From assembly GCF_028823535.1 (NCBI RefSeq), contig NZ_JAQIYM010000002.1:186001-250000 (forward strand): 64,000 nucleotides of DNA, written 5' to 3'. The stretch comes from Pseudomonas serbica (GTDB lineage: Bacteria; Pseudomonadota; Gammaproteobacteria; Pseudomonadales; Pseudomonadaceae). The translations under genes were made by a program, and so were the position numbers. Under the pieces are notes generated by a model. The model saw only the letters and a program-made list of their open reading frames with translations, was not told the DNA's origin and did not search any database. How positions within the stretch are numbered: the first letter of the stretch is position 1; each line of letters opens with the position of its first letter. Positions 42,071-51,646 of the stretch are shown piece by piece.

Positions 42071-42898
42071 ATGCAGATGAACCCCAACAGAGACACCCAG
42101 CTGTGCATGTCCCTCTCCGGACGGCCCGGGAACTTTGGCCTGCGATTTCACAATCATCTGTATGAGCAACTGGGGCTGAATTTCTACTACAAGGCGTTTT
42201 CCAGCCAGGATTTGCCGGGGGCCGTCGGCGGCATCCGCGCCCTGGGTATTCGCGGTTGCGGCGTATCGATGCCGTTCAAGGAAGCCTGCATTGCCTTGGT
42301 CGATGAGCTGGACCCTTCCGCCGCGGCCATCCAGTCGATCAACACCATCGTCAATACCGACGGGCATCTCAAGGCGTTCAACACCGACTACATCGCCATT
42401 GCCCAGTTGCTGCAGACCCACCAGGTGTCCAGGGACACCACGTTTGCCCTGCTGGGCAGTGGCGGCATGGCCAAGGCCGTGGCCAGCGCCTTGCGCGATG
42501 GCGGATACCACAACGGCCTGATCGTGGCCCGCAACGAGCGAACCGGCCAGGCGTTGGCCAAGTCACTGGGCTACTCCTGGCAAGCCGAGCTGGGCGACCG
42601 GCGCCCGCAAATGCTCATCAACGTCACGCCCATCGGCATGACCGGTCCGCAAGCCGACCAGCTGGCGTTCGACGCCAAAGCCATCGAGGCTGCGGATATC
42701 GTCTTCGATGTGGTCGCGGTTCCTTCGGAAACCCCGCTGATCCTGCGCGCTCGTGCCGAGGGCAAACATGTCATCACCGGGCTCGAAGTGATCGCGATCC
42801 AGGCACTGGAGCAGTTTGTGCTCTATACCGGCGTGCGCCCGACCGATGAGCAGTTTCAAAAGGCCGTGGAGTTTGCTCGCAGCAGCCTTGTCTACTGA
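42071..42898 (+). CDS. shikimate dehydrogenase-like protein
   Basis: The 275-residue protein has the shikimate dehydrogenase fold: substrate domain with Lys70 (VSMPFKEAC) and Asp106 (FNTDYIA), then a NADP-binding domain with LGSGGMAKAVASAL. Typical AroE has a SxS shikimate-binding motif near residue 14 (SKSPxxHN), which here reads SLSGRPGNFGLRFHNHL and is clearly changed. It may therefore act on quinate or another substrate, or be an AroE paralogue. The ATG has AAGGAG about six bases upstream. The true aroE is not in the window. Confidence 0.85.
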   Translation: MQMNPNRDTQLCMSLSGRPGNFGLRFHNHLYEQLGLNFYYKAFSSQDLPGAVGGIRALGIRGCGVSMPFKEACIALVDELDPSAAAIQSINTIVNTDGHLKAFNTDYIAIAQLLQTHQVSRDTTFALLGSGGMAKAVASALRDGGYHNGLIVARNERTGQALAKSLGYSWQAELGDRRPQMLINVTPIGMTGPQADQLAFDAKAIEAADIVFDVVAVPSETPLILRARAEGKHVITGLEVIAIQALEQFVLYTGVRPTDEQFQKAVEFARSSLVY

Positions 42899-42917
42899 TG
42901 CAAAGGCCGCCCGGCTT

Positions 42918-43565
42918 TTATTCGAGACGCGCCAAGCGCTCTTCCAACGCGGCAATCCGGGCTTCCAGCTCTTCGATTCGCTCAACCGACACCGCGCCGC
43001 CAGCACCACGCTCCGGCGCATTCTGACGGGCAGCGAGAATCGCTTCGATATCCGCCGGATCACCCAGCGCGTGGGTATAACGATCTTCACGCTGGCCGGC
43101 CTGGCGCGCAATCAGCACTGCCAGGCCGCGGGCAATCAGGCGTTCGAGCTGATGCACCACCTGCTCGGCATCCTCGAAATCATGCATGCGCCCGCTGCGG
43201 GTCAGCAGTTCGTTGACCGTCTGCGGTCCCCTTAAAAACAACAGGCCGGTCAGGATCACCTGCGCGGGCACCAGTTCCAGTGCCTTGTCGACCTTGTGCT
43301 CCCAGCGATCGGCACGGCTGCCCATCACCAGTCGGGTGAATCCGCGTCCTTCGAGGGCGCGCAGGCTTTGGCCGACCTGGCCCTGGGTGAGGTTCATTAC
43401 CGGCTCGCGGCTGGTTTTCTGGTTGCAGGCAATCACCAGGGCATTGAGGGTCAGGGGATAGGTTTCCGGGCTGGTGGCCTGTTTCTCGATCAACGAACCC
43501 AGAATGCGGATTTCCGTACTGTTGAGCCGCGGCTCGTCGAAAGTCGTCTCTTGCTCAGTGCTCAT
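42918..43565 (-). CDS. yceH: YceH family (DUF480) protein
   Basis: The 215-residue product consists of two winged-helix-like repeats ([20 protein letters not shown] and [18 protein letters not shown]-type segments) and a C-terminal coiled coil starting [22 protein letters not shown]. This composition matches YceH. The function is not known; the coiled coil suggests an oligomer. It ends 20 bases after the convergent aroE-like stop. Confidence 0.9.
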   Translation of the reverse strand: MSTEQETTFDEPRLNSTEIRILGSLIEKQATSPETYPLTLNALVIACNQKTSREPVMNLTQGQVGQSLRALEGRGFTRLVMGSRADRWEHKVDKALELVPAQVILTGLLFLRGPQTVNELLTRSGRMHDFEDAEQVVHQLERLIARGLAVLIARQAGQREDRYTHALGDPADIEAILAARQNAPERGAGGAVSVERIEELEARIAALEERLARLE

Positions 43566-43737
43566 GGTTCTGCATCCTTAGCCGATTCATGTTTTTCACT
43601 TGCGTAGGTGCACTTTGACATCGCCCGTTCGGACTAGGCAAGGCTGACGATTCAGTCGCGTCCGGGCGGCGCCAAACTTCATGCTCAAAGGGGTGTTGCG
43701 CCACGCGCGCCCCGCCAAACGAGCAGAAGGCGCCGCG

Positions 43738-44910
43738 ATGGAGTTTGCATTCAGCGACGAACAGGAAATGATCCGCGAGTCGGCCGAGGGTTTCCTCGCC
43801 GATGTATCGGATTCGGCCGCCGTGCGCGCGGCAATGGTCAGCGAACGGGGGTTCGATGAGGCCCTCTGGCAGCGTCTGTGCCAGGAAATGTACTGGCCGG
43901 CCATTCATATTCCCGAAACCTATGGAGGCTTGGGCCTCGGCTTTGTCGAGCTGGCAATCTTGCTGGAGCAAATGGGCCGGCGTTTGCTGTGCTCGCCTTT
44001 TTTCGCCACCACCTGCATGGCCACGCCTGCACTGTTGCTGGCCGCCAATGATGAGCAGAAGCAGCGCTGGCTGCCGTCGATCGCCGACGGCAGCGTGACC
44101 GCGACCCTGGGCTTCAGCAGCGCCAACGGCTGGTCAGCCGACGATGTACAGGCAACGGTAGTGGTCGAAGGCGATGGCTTTGTCCTCGACGGCACCCTCA
44201 AGCATGTACTCGATGGGCACGGCGCCGACCTGTTGATCATTGCCGCACGGCAGCCCGGAACGGCCGGCGAAGCGGGCATCAGCCTGTTCGCCGTTGATGC
44301 CGTGCGGGCAGGTATCGAGCGGCACCTGCTGGCGACCATGGACCAGACCCGGCGCCAGGCACGCATCGAACTCAAGGGCCTGTACCTCGAAGCCGACTGC
44401 CTGCTGGGAGAGCTCGGCAACGGCTGGCGGCACCTGGAGCGGGTCCTGCAACTGGCCTGCATCGGCCTGGCAGCCGAGCAGACCGGCGGCGCGCAGCAGG
44501 TGCTCGACCTCAGCGTGGCCTACATGCAGGAGCGTCAGCAGTTCGGCCGCCCCATTGCCAGTTTCCAGGCACTCAAGCACCGCGCCGCCGACATGATGCT
44601 GCAAGTCGAATGCGCGCGGTCCGCCAGCTATTACGCGGCGTGCGTGGCCCAGGAAGTCCTCGATCCGCAGGGCGATCCGCAGGTCGCGTCCGAACTGCCA
44701 CTGGCGGCAGCGTTGGCCAAGGCGCAGTGCTCGGAAACCTTTTTCCACTGTGCATCCGAATCGATCCAGTTGCACGGCGGTGTCGGTTTCACCTGGGAAT
44801 ACGACCCGCACCTCTACTTCAAGCGCGCCCGTGCCAGCGAGAGCTTCCTCGGGCTACCGGCCTGGCATCGCGAGCGCATTGCTTCGGTGATCCTCGGAGA
44901 GCAGCCATGA
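43738..44910 (+). CDS. acyl-CoA dehydrogenase, first of a pair
   Basis: The 390-residue flavoprotein shows ACAD family structure: helical N-domain (MEFAFSDEQEMIRESAEGFL), beta middle domain and C-terminal helical domain ending RARASESFLGLPAWHRERIA with the QLHGGVGFTWEYDPHLYFKRA signature. It should desaturate an acyl-CoA, passing electrons to ETF. The ATG has AGAAGG upstream. Its stop overlaps the start of a second ACAD gene by 4 bases (ATGA), so the two form an operon and may make a heteromeric enzyme of the type seen in steroid or branched acid degradation. Confidence 0.9.
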   Translation: MEFAFSDEQEMIRESAEGFLADVSDSAAVRAAMVSERGFDEALWQRLCQEMYWPAIHIPETYGGLGLGFVELAILLEQMGRRLLCSPFFATTCMATPALLLAANDEQKQRWLPSIADGSVTATLGFSSANGWSADDVQATVVVEGDGFVLDGTLKHVLDGHGADLLIIAARQPGTAGEAGISLFAVDAVRAGIERHLLATMDQTRRQARIELKGLYLEADCLLGELGNGWRHLERVLQLACIGLAAEQTGGAQQVLDLSVAYMQERQQFGRPIASFQALKHRAADMMLQVECARSASYYAACVAQEVLDPQGDPQVASELPLAAALAKAQCSETFFHCASESIQLHGGVGFTWEYDPHLYFKRARASESFLGLPAWHRERIASVILGEQP

Positions 44911-46100
44911 AAATCAGTTTCAGCGAGCAGGACGAGCGCTTTCGCCAGGAAGTCGCCGACTGGATGAGCAACAACCTCTGCGGGGAATTCGAGCCGCTGC
45001 GTTTTCGCGGTGGCCCGGGCGATGAGCACATGTTTCCCGAAGAGCGCAAAGCCTGGGAGCGCAAGCTCGCCGAAGGCGGCTGGACCTGCGTCGGCTGGGC
45101 GCCGCAGCATGGCGGGCGCGGCCTGTCGATCACCCAACAGGTGATCTTCAACGAAGAATACGCCCGCGCCGGTGGCCCTGGGCGTATGGGGCATATCGGC
45201 GAAGGCCTCGCCGGGCCGACCATCGCCGCATTTGGCACGCTTGAGCAGCAACAGCGTTTTCTGCCGGGGATCGTCAGTGGCACGAGTTTCTGGTGCCAGG
45301 GCTATTCCGAGCCGGGCGCCGGTTCCGACCTGGCCAACGTCAAGACCCGCGCGACGTTGGACGAAGCCAGCGGCAGTTGGGTGATCAACGGCCAGAAAGT
45401 CTGGACCTCGCTGGCCCATGAGTCGGACTGGTGCTTTGTGATCGCTCGCACCGAACCGGGCAGCGTCGGCCATCGCGGTTTGTCGTTCCTGCTGGTGCCC
45501 ATGGCGCAGGCAGAAATAACCGTACGGCCCATCGAGCAACTCACTGGCACCTCGGAATTCAACGAAGTGTTCTTTGACGATGCCCGCACCGACGCCGCCA
45601 ACATCATCGGTGCGCCAGGCGAAGGCTGGAAGATCGCCATGGCGCTGCTGGGTTTCGAGCGGGGCGTGTCGACCCTCGGCCAGCAGATGCAGTTCCAGAA
45701 CGAACTCAACGAAATCATCGCCATCGCCAAGGCCAATGGCGCCGCCCGCGATCCGATCCTGCGCCAACGCCTGGCCGAGGCCTGGAGTGGGCTGCGGATC
45801 ATGCGCTACAACTCGCTGCGCATGCTCTCGGGGAGCCAGGACGGTTCGCTGCGCAAGGAGGCGACCATCTACAAGCTGTTCTGGTCGACCTGGCATGCCA
45901 GCCTCGGCAAGTTGGCGATGGACGTGCTCGGCGCCGAGGCGGAATTGCTCGACGCCGCGCCTTATCAACTGACCCGCCTGCAGTCGCTGTACCTGTTCAG
46001 CCGCGCCGACACCCTCTACGGCGGCAGCAACGAAATCCAGCGCAACATCATCGCCGAGCGTGCCTTGGGCATGCCCAGGGAACCGCGTTGGAGCCGTTAA
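44907..46100 (+). CDS. acyl-CoA dehydrogenase, second of a pair
   Basis: The 397-residue protein has ACAD motifs including WCQGYSEPGAGSDLANV (FAD/substrate loop), GQKVWTSLAH and the C-terminal LYGGSNEIQRNIIAERALG. It starts by ATGA overlap with the first ACAD gene. No CoA ligase, hydratase or thiolase gene is next to it, so the substrate cannot be inferred from context. The pair resembles FadE-type heterotetramers in which one subunit supplies the catalytic base. Confidence 0.9.
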   Translation: MKISFSEQDERFRQEVADWMSNNLCGEFEPLRFRGGPGDEHMFPEERKAWERKLAEGGWTCVGWAPQHGGRGLSITQQVIFNEEYARAGGPGRMGHIGEGLAGPTIAAFGTLEQQQRFLPGIVSGTSFWCQGYSEPGAGSDLANVKTRATLDEASGSWVINGQKVWTSLAHESDWCFVIARTEPGSVGHRGLSFLLVPMAQAEITVRPIEQLTGTSEFNEVFFDDARTDAANIIGAPGEGWKIAMALLGFERGVSTLGQQMQFQNELNEIIAIAKANGAARDPILRQRLAEAWSGLRIMRYNSLRMLSGSQDGSLRKEATIYKLFWSTWHASLGKLAMDVLGAEAELLDAAPYQLTRLQSLYLFSRADTLYGGSNEIQRNIIAERALGMPREPRWSR

Positions 46101-46133
46101 AAAAGAGCGGTCCCGGGAGGGCTGCGCACGGCT

Positions 46134-46139
46134 ATAATC
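46134..46139 (+). promoter_or_regulatory. -10 box TATAAT for the DUF1993 gene
   Basis: A consensus TATAAT lies 38 bases before the ATG; I find no good -35 partner at the right distance. Confidence 0.5.
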
Positions 46140-46176
46140 GGCCGACGTTTTCCTCCTGTCATCACATGAGACTGCC

Positions 46177-46686
46177 ATGACTATTTCCCTGTACGACGCT
46201 TCCGTGCCTGTTTTCCAGCAAATGCTCAACGCCCTGAGCGGTGTGCTGAAAAAGGCTGAGGCCCACGCCACCGAGAAAAACATCGACCCGAACGCTTTCC
46301 TGCAAGCGCGCCTGTACCCGGACATGTTCCCGCTGGTGCGCCAGGTGCAGATCGCCGTTGATTTCGCCAAGGGCGTTACTTCCCGCCTGGCTGAAGTTGA
46401 ATTGCCGAAATACGACGACACCGAAACCACCTTCGCCGAGTTGCAAGCGCTGATCGCCAAGGTGTTGGCCTACATCGGCGAGTTCACCCCTGAACAGATC
46501 AACGGCAAGGAAGGCATCGAGATCGTGACCCGTCCAGGCACGCCGAAAGAGAAGCGCTTCTCCGGCCAGGCTTACCTGCTGACCTACGGCCTGCCGCAGT
46601 TCTTCTTCCACGTCACCACCGCCTACGCGCTGCTGCGTCACAACGGCGTGGAAGTGGGCAAGCGCGACTACATGGGCGCGTTCTAA
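46177..46686 (+). CDS. DUF1993 family protein
   Basis: The 169-residue product matches the DUF1993 helical bundle seen in pseudomonads: VPVFQQMLNALSGVLKKAEAH, LYPDMFPLVRQVQIAVDFAKG and a C-terminal GQAYLLTYGLPQFFFHVTTAYALLRHNGVEVGKRDYMG. The family is a small-molecule or DinB-like four-helix protein without an established reaction. It is flanked by its own promoter and terminator, so it is transcribed alone. Confidence 0.88.
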   Translation: MTISLYDASVPVFQQMLNALSGVLKKAEAHATEKNIDPNAFLQARLYPDMFPLVRQVQIAVDFAKGVTSRLAEVELPKYDDTETTFAELQALIAKVLAYIGEFTPEQINGKEGIEIVTRPGTPKEKRFSGQAYLLTYGLPQFFFHVTTAYALLRHNGVEVGKRDYMGAF

Positions 46687-46698
46687 ACCGTCCAGGTA

Positions 46699-46738
46699 CA
46701 AAAAAGCCTCCGCAGCCTTGGGTTGCGGAGGCTTTTTC
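46699..46738 (+). terminator. rho-independent terminator
   Basis: AAAAAAGCCTCCGC, loop and GCGGAGGCTTTTT, directly after the DUF1993 stop codon. Confidence 0.9.
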
Positions 46739-46771
46739 ATATGTACGCATTTTTCATTTTCACCGCGGCCC

Positions 46772-46803
46772 CCTGTGGGAGCGAGCAGGCTCGCTCCCAC
46801 AGG
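46772..46803. repeat. single REP palindrome, GGGAGCGAG family
   Basis: CTGTGGGAGCGAGC, AGGC-centred, GCTCGCTCCCACAG form one compact palindrome of the same family as at 3719 and 24673, here as a single unit. Confidence 0.85.
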
Positions 46804-46812
46804 GGATTTGGA

Positions 46813-48045
46813 TTAGGCCAATCGTGCTGCTTTTTCTTCTTCACCCAGGCAAGCCGCCGCGGTGAACAGCACATCGGTGGACGAATTCAGCGCGGTTTCC
46901 GCCGAGTCCTGCAACACGCCGATGATGAAACCGACCGCCACCACCTGCATGGCGATTTCGCTCGGAATGCCGAACAGGCTGCACGCCAGCGGGATCAGCA
47001 ACAGCGAACCACCGGCCACGCCCGAAGCGCCACAGGCGCAGATGGCAGCAACGACGCTCAGCAGAATGGCGGTCGGAATGTCCACGGCGATGCCCAGGGT
47101 GTGAACGGCCGCCAGGGTCAGCACGGTGATGGTGATCGCCGCACCGGCCATGTTGATGGTGGCACCCAGCGGGATCGACACCGAGTAGGTGTCTTCGTGC
47201 AGGCCCAGGCGCTTGCTCAGTTCCAGGTTGACCGGAATGTTCGCCGCCGAACTGCGGGTGAAGAACGCGGTGATGCCGCTCTCGCGCAGGCAGGTCAGTA
47301 CCAGTGGATACGGATTGCGGCGCAGTTTCCAGAACACGATGAGTGGGTTCATCACCAGCGCGACGAACAGCATGCAGCCCAGCAGCACGGCCAGCAGATG
47401 CGCATAGCCGATCAAGGCGCCGAAGCCGGAGGTGGCCAGGGTCGAGGCCACCAGGCCAAAGATCCCCAGTGGCGCGAAGCTGATCACCAGCCGCACGATC
47501 ACGGTCACGCCATTGGACAGGTCGCCCAGCACTTCACGGGTGGTATTGCCGGCATGGCGAATGGCGATACCCATGCCGATGGCCCACGCCAGGATGCCGA
47601 TGAAGTTGGCGTTCATCAGTGCGCTGACCGGGTTGTCGACCACGCTCAGCAGCAGGCTTTGCAGCACTTCACCGATACCGCCCGGTGCGGTCACCGCCAC
47701 GTCCTGGGTCGACAGCACCAGGCTGGACGGGAACATCATGCTGGCAACCACAGCGACCACGGCGGCGGCGAAAGTCCCTAGCAGGTACAGGAACAGAATC
47801 GGCCGGATGTGGGTTTCCTGGCCGTGCTTGTGGTTGGCGATCGATGCCATGACCAGCACGAACACGAGGATCGGCGCCACTGCTTTCAGGGCGCTGACGA
47901 AGACTTTGCCGATAAACGCCGTGGACTTGGCAGTTTCAGGCGCGATCAAGGCCAGGGCAATACCGGCAATCAGGCCGATCACGATTTGCGTGACCAGGCT
48001 CAGGCGTTTCAGGCGTTGCAAGAGAGAAGGGGATGAAGCAGTCAT
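46813..48045 (-). CDS. sstT: serine/threonine:sodium symporter SstT
   Basis: The 410-residue protein is a DAACS family symporter importing serine and threonine with sodium. It has eight to nine membrane segments plus the re-entrant hairpin, with the SRSS-like motif in [15 protein letters not shown] and the C-terminal [20 protein letters not shown] and [21 protein letters not shown] blocks that define SstT. It lies divergent from an MFS gene with 314 bases between. Confidence 0.95.
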   Translation of the reverse strand: MTASSPSLLQRLKRLSLVTQIVIGLIAGIALALIAPETAKSTAFIGKVFVSALKAVAPILVFVLVMASIANHKHGQETHIRPILFLYLLGTFAAAVVAVVASMMFPSSLVLSTQDVAVTAPGGIGEVLQSLLLSVVDNPVSALMNANFIGILAWAIGMGIAIRHAGNTTREVLGDLSNGVTVIVRLVISFAPLGIFGLVASTLATSGFGALIGYAHLLAVLLGCMLFVALVMNPLIVFWKLRRNPYPLVLTCLRESGITAFFTRSSAANIPVNLELSKRLGLHEDTYSVSIPLGATINMAGAAITITVLTLAAVHTLGIAVDIPTAILLSVVAAICACGASGVAGGSLLLIPLACSLFGIPSEIAMQVVAVGFIIGVLQDSAETALNSSTDVLFTAAACLGEEEKAARLA

Positions 48046-48359
48046 AAAACGGCATCTCGGATTTTTATAAGTGCATGGATTCCCGGTTGCAGCAACAAGC
48101 GAGGCAGGCTGCAGTCGGGAAACCGGGAGGGCAAGTCTTGTCGAGCAATTGGGTGTACATTTTTCAGGGCGCGGACTTTATCACAGCGTAGGCAGGATCC
48201 TTCAGGCCTGTGACGAACTGCCGCCCGGCTGTTCAACCCGATATGCAGGTTCGTGCAACCGCATCCGTTATCACTCTGTTAATATTCGCCATCCTCATTT
48301 TCATGTCTGCCAGTGGGCCTTCGGGCTATCGCTGGCGTCGTCGTTTTCTGGAGTTGTGC
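48046..48359. other. intergenic region between sstT and the MFS gene
   Basis: The 314 bases hold the divergent promoters. An open frame extending upstream of the MFS start (from 48210) has no ribosome site, so it is not counted as part of the gene. I recognise no operator, repeat or RNA gene here. Confidence 0.45.
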
Positions 48360-49514
48360 ATGCTGTTGCCCATTCTTCTGTTGTCTGCCGCCGGGTTCAC
48401 GGTGCTGACCACGGAATTCGTCATCGTCGGCCTGTTGCCGGCCATCGCCCGTGATCTGGACGTCAGCATCCCGCAAGCCGGCCTGCTGGTTACCCTGTTC
48501 GCCTTCACCGTTGCCGCCTTCGGGCCGTTCCTCACGGCGTATTTCGCCCGCTTCGAGCGACGCAAGCTGTTTATCTCGGTACTGATCCTGTTCGGCCTGG
48601 CCAATACCCTGGCGGCGCTGGCGCCGAACATCTGGGTGATGGCGTTTGCCCGGTTGATCCCGGCGCTGGGGTTGCCGGTGTTCTGGGCGCTGGCCAGCGA
48701 GACCGCAGTGGACATCGTCGGGCCGGAGTACGCCGGCCGCGCCATCGCCAAGATCGGCTTCGGCATTGTCTGTGCCACGGTGTTCGGCATTCCCGTGGGT
48801 ACGTTGATTTCCGACGCATTCGGCTGGCGCAGTGCGTTCGCCATCCTGGCGGTCATTGCCTTTGCCAAGGCGCTGCTGCTGTTTATCTACCTGCCGAAAA
48901 CCAACCTGCACCAGCATCAAGTGAGCTTCCTTTCGCAGTTCAAGATCCTGCGCAGCCCGCTGATGCTGGGGCATGTGCTGCTGTCGGTGGTGGTGTTCAG
49001 CGGCATGTTCACGGCCTACACCTACCTGGCCGACATCCTCGAGCGCCTGGCCGGGTTCAACGGCACCGTGGTCGGCTGGTGCCTGATGGGCTTCGGTGCG
49101 GTCGGCTTGATCGGCAACTCGCTGGGCGGGCGTGCGGTGGATCGTCACCCGCTGATGGCGTCAATGATGTTCTGTGCGTTGATGATTGCCGGACTGGTGG
49201 CCCTGGTGCCAAACATCCACTCGCCCCTCGGCCTGGCGGCGGCGATGGGCATCTGGGGCGTGACCCAGGCGGCGATGTTCCTGGTCAGTCACGTGCGCTT
49301 GATGAAAGCCGCGCCGGAAGCGCCAGCGTTCGCCGCTTCGCTGAACATTGCCGGCGCCAACCTGGGTATTGGCCTGGGTGCGATGATCGGCGGTTCGGTG
49401 ATCGACAGCGTAGGGCTGCAGGGTCTTGGCTTCGCGGCGGCCGCGCTTATCCTCGCCTCGGTCCTGCTGGCGATTGCCCTGATGACGTTCAAGCCCCGGG
49501 AAATCTGCGCCTGA
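48360..49514 (+). CDS. MFS efflux transporter (DHA1 type)
   Basis: The 384-residue protein has about twelve membrane segments with the 6+6 layout, the N-terminal LPILLLSAAGFTVLTTEFVIVGLLPAIARDLDVS block of the AraJ/YdeA-like subfamily, and the loop motif FARFERRKLF after TM2. Such transporters export sugars, arabinose, purines or drugs. The ATG at 48360 has TGGAG about seven bases upstream. A LysR gene convergent to it may not be its regulator, and the substrate is unknown. Confidence 0.88.
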   Translation: MLLPILLLSAAGFTVLTTEFVIVGLLPAIARDLDVSIPQAGLLVTLFAFTVAAFGPFLTAYFARFERRKLFISVLILFGLANTLAALAPNIWVMAFARLIPALGLPVFWALASETAVDIVGPEYAGRAIAKIGFGIVCATVFGIPVGTLISDAFGWRSAFAILAVIAFAKALLLFIYLPKTNLHQHQVSFLSQFKILRSPLMLGHVLLSVVVFSGMFTAYTYLADILERLAGFNGTVVGWCLMGFGAVGLIGNSLGGRAVDRHPLMASMMFCALMIAGLVALVPNIHSPLGLAAAMGIWGVTQAAMFLVSHVRLMKAAPEAPAFAASLNIAGANLGIGLGAMIGGSVIDSVGLQGLGFAAAALILASVLLAIALMTFKPREICA

Positions 49515-49518
49515 GGCT

Positions 49519-50418
49519 TCACAGTTCGGTAAACAACTCGCGTCGGGCACCTTCGGTAATGGCGACAATGCCAGGGTGCTTGACCTTGCGCTCCACCGAA
49601 ATGGCGTAGAACGACTCGCTCACCGCGTCGGTCTGGCCAATCACTTGCACGCCGTATTGGCGTTTCACTTCGTCGGCGATCACGCTCGGGCCGATGAAAA
49701 TCCCGCTGCCGGATTGGCCGAAAGCCTGCATCAAGGCGCTGTCGTCGAATTCACCGACGATCTGCGGCTGGATCTGCTGCTCGGCGAACCAGCGTTGCAG
49801 ACGGCTACGCACCACGGTCTCCGGTCCGGGAATCAGCAAGGGTGCGCCGTGCAGGCTGCGGGGGAAGTCCTGGCCGTAACGCGCGGCAAGTTCGGCGGTG
49901 GCAAAGAAACTGATCCCGCATTCGCCGAGTTTCTGGCTATAGCCCTTGATGTCCAGGTGCGAGGGCATCGGGCTGTCGGATATCACCAGGTCCAGACGCT
50001 GGATGGCCAGGTCGGCCAGCAACCGCTCAAGCTTGTCTTCGCGGCAGGTGATGCGCAGTGGCTCATTCAATTCCATGGTCGGCGCGATCAGGCGATAGAC
50101 GATGGACTTGGGCACCACGTCGGCCACGCCTACGCGAAAGAGGATCTGTTGTTCGTTGGGCTGAGCCCGCAACATCAATTCCAGTTCACCTCCCAACTGA
50201 AACATTTGCTCGGCGTAGGGCAGTGTTTGCCGCCCGGCCTCCGTCAGCTCAAGCTGCCGGCCAACCCGGCGGAACAACTCAATGCCATAGGTTTGTTCGA
50301 GCAGCGATATCTGCCCGCTGATGGTTTGGGGTGTCAGGTTCAGTTGCTCGCAGGCGCGCACGATGCTGCCTGTCTTGGCCACCACCCAGAAGTAATGCAA
50401 TTGTCGATAGTTGAGCAT
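49519..50418 (-). CDS. LysR-family regulator, NhaR-like
   Basis: The 299-residue protein starts MLNYRQLHYFWVVAKTGSIVRACEQLNLTPQTISGQI with the HTH at about 19-38 and matches the NhaR type, which senses sodium and alkaline pH. It is convergent with the MFS gene, its end only 4 bases from the MFS stop. The start could also be a TTG three codons upstream; I chose the ATG. Any regulated gene is more likely at the right (lipoprotein, TerC). Confidence 0.85.
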   Translation of the reverse strand: MLNYRQLHYFWVVAKTGSIVRACEQLNLTPQTISGQISLLEQTYGIELFRRVGRQLELTEAGRQTLPYAEQMFQLGGELELMLRAQPNEQQILFRVGVADVVPKSIVYRLIAPTMELNEPLRITCREDKLERLLADLAIQRLDLVISDSPMPSHLDIKGYSQKLGECGISFFATAELAARYGQDFPRSLHGAPLLIPGPETVVRSRLQRWFAEQQIQPQIVGEFDDSALMQAFGQSGSGIFIGPSVIADEVKRQYGVQVIGQTDAVSESFYAISVERKVKHPGIVAITEGARRELFTEL

Positions 50419-50553
50419 GGGAATCAACAGTTCGTTAAAACCGAAGTATAACCGCTAAAAAAACGAATTTTCCTGAAGTGTTCATTTCCCTAGAATCCCT
50501 CGCTATCAACGGGCCATCGTTTCGGCCGCGTTTGTTATATCGAGGAAAATCAC

Positions 50554-50796
50554 ATGAAGCTTAAAGCGACGGCACTGCTGATCACGTCTTTACTGATTCT
50601 GGCCGGTTGTGACCAGGCCGAAAAAAGCGCCCAGCAGTTGATGGGCAAGGCGGCCGAAAGCGCGAAACAGGCAATCGACGACACTCACAAAGCCGCCGAG
50701 CAAGCGCTCAGCGATGCCACCGGCGGACTGATCAGCAAAAAAGAATCATCGGAAAAAGAGGCGGAAAAATCCGCATCTTCCTCCCAGGAAATCTAA
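50554..50796 (+). CDS. small lipoprotein, 80 aa
   Basis: The product has a lipoprotein signal peptide with lipobox LAGC (cysteine at residue 19), followed by a charged helical stretch rich in Ala, Lys and Glu with heptad-like spacing and no aromatic residues. It should be anchored in the inner or outer membrane facing the periplasm. I do not recognise the family. The ATG follows a GAGG ribosome site. The terC-like gene lies 29 bases downstream on the same strand. Confidence 0.8.
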   Translation: MKLKATALLITSLLILAGCDQAEKSAQQLMGKAAESAKQAIDDTHKAAEQALSDATGGLISKKESSEKEAEKSASSSQEI

Positions 50797-50825
50797 ACCG
50801 TCTTACAGCGAGTCAGGACTGACCC

Positions 50826-51575
50826 ATGGAATACCTTTTACAGCTAGCCGCCAGCCCCACCGCCTGGGTCGCCCTGGCCACCCTGGTAGTGATGGAAATC
50901 GTGCTCGGCATCGATAACCTCATCTTCATTTCGATCCTGACCAACAAACTGCCCGAGCAGCATCGGCAGAAGGCGCGGCGCATCGGTATCGGCATGGCGC
51001 TGATCCTGCGCTTGGGCTTGCTCAGCACCATCGCGTTCATCGTTCAGTTGACGGCGCCGGTGATCGAGATTCTTGGCCATGCGTTTTCCTGGAAGGACAT
51101 GATCCTGGTCGCCGGCGGCCTGTTCCTGTTGTGGAAAGCCACCACCGAGATCCATCACAGCATGGATCCGGCGCCGGAAGATCCGAAGTCGGCGACTTCG
51201 ACCGTGACCCTGGGCTTTGCCGCGGCGATCGGCCAGATCCTGATGCTGGACATGGTGTTCTCCATCGACAGCATCATTACTGCTGTCGGCATGACCGAAC
51301 ATTTGCCGATCATGATCATTGCCGTGGTGGTGTCGGTGCTGGTGATGTTGCTGGCGGCGGATCCCCTGGCCAAGTTCATCAATGACAACCCGACGGTCGT
51401 GATGTTGGCCCTGGGCTTCCTGATCATGATCGGCATGACGCTGATCGCCGAAGGGTTTGGCGCCCACGTACCGAAGGGCTACGTTTATGCCGCGATGGCG
51501 TTCTCGGCAGCGATCGAGGTGTTGAACATGATGTCCCGGCGGGCAAGGCAGAAGCGGGTTGCTGCTGAAGCTTGA
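50826..51575 (+). CDS. TerC family membrane protein
   Basis: The 249-residue protein has seven or eight membrane segments with conserved acidic residues inside them: [18 protein letters not shown] (Glu and Asp near residue 24-31) and [17 protein letters not shown] (two Asp near 145). These acidic positions are the signature of TerC proteins, which take part in tellurite resistance and, in several species, manganese homeostasis. It has no other ter genes near, so it is probably a stand-alone ion exporter. It lies 29 bases after the small lipoprotein gene. Confidence 0.9.
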   Translation: MEYLLQLAASPTAWVALATLVVMEIVLGIDNLIFISILTNKLPEQHRQKARRIGIGMALILRLGLLSTIAFIVQLTAPVIEILGHAFSWKDMILVAGGLFLLWKATTEIHHSMDPAPEDPKSATSTVTLGFAAAIGQILMLDMVFSIDSIITAVGMTEHLPIMIIAVVVSVLVMLLAADPLAKFINDNPTVVMLALGFLIMIGMTLIAEGFGAHVPKGYVYAAMAFSAAIEVLNMMSRRARQKRVAAEA

Positions 51576-51590
51576 TCCTCGCTGAAACGA

Positions 51591-51624
51591 AACGGCCGCC
51601 TGGAGTCCAGGCGGCCGTTTTTTT
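51591..51624 (+). terminator. rho-independent terminator
   Basis: AACGGCCGCCTGGA and TCCAGGCGGCCGTTTTTTT form a very stable stem with a T tract after the terC-like gene; its arms contain 13 paired bases. Confidence 0.9.
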
Positions 51625-51646
51625 ATGCATGACCCAAAGCGTTCGT

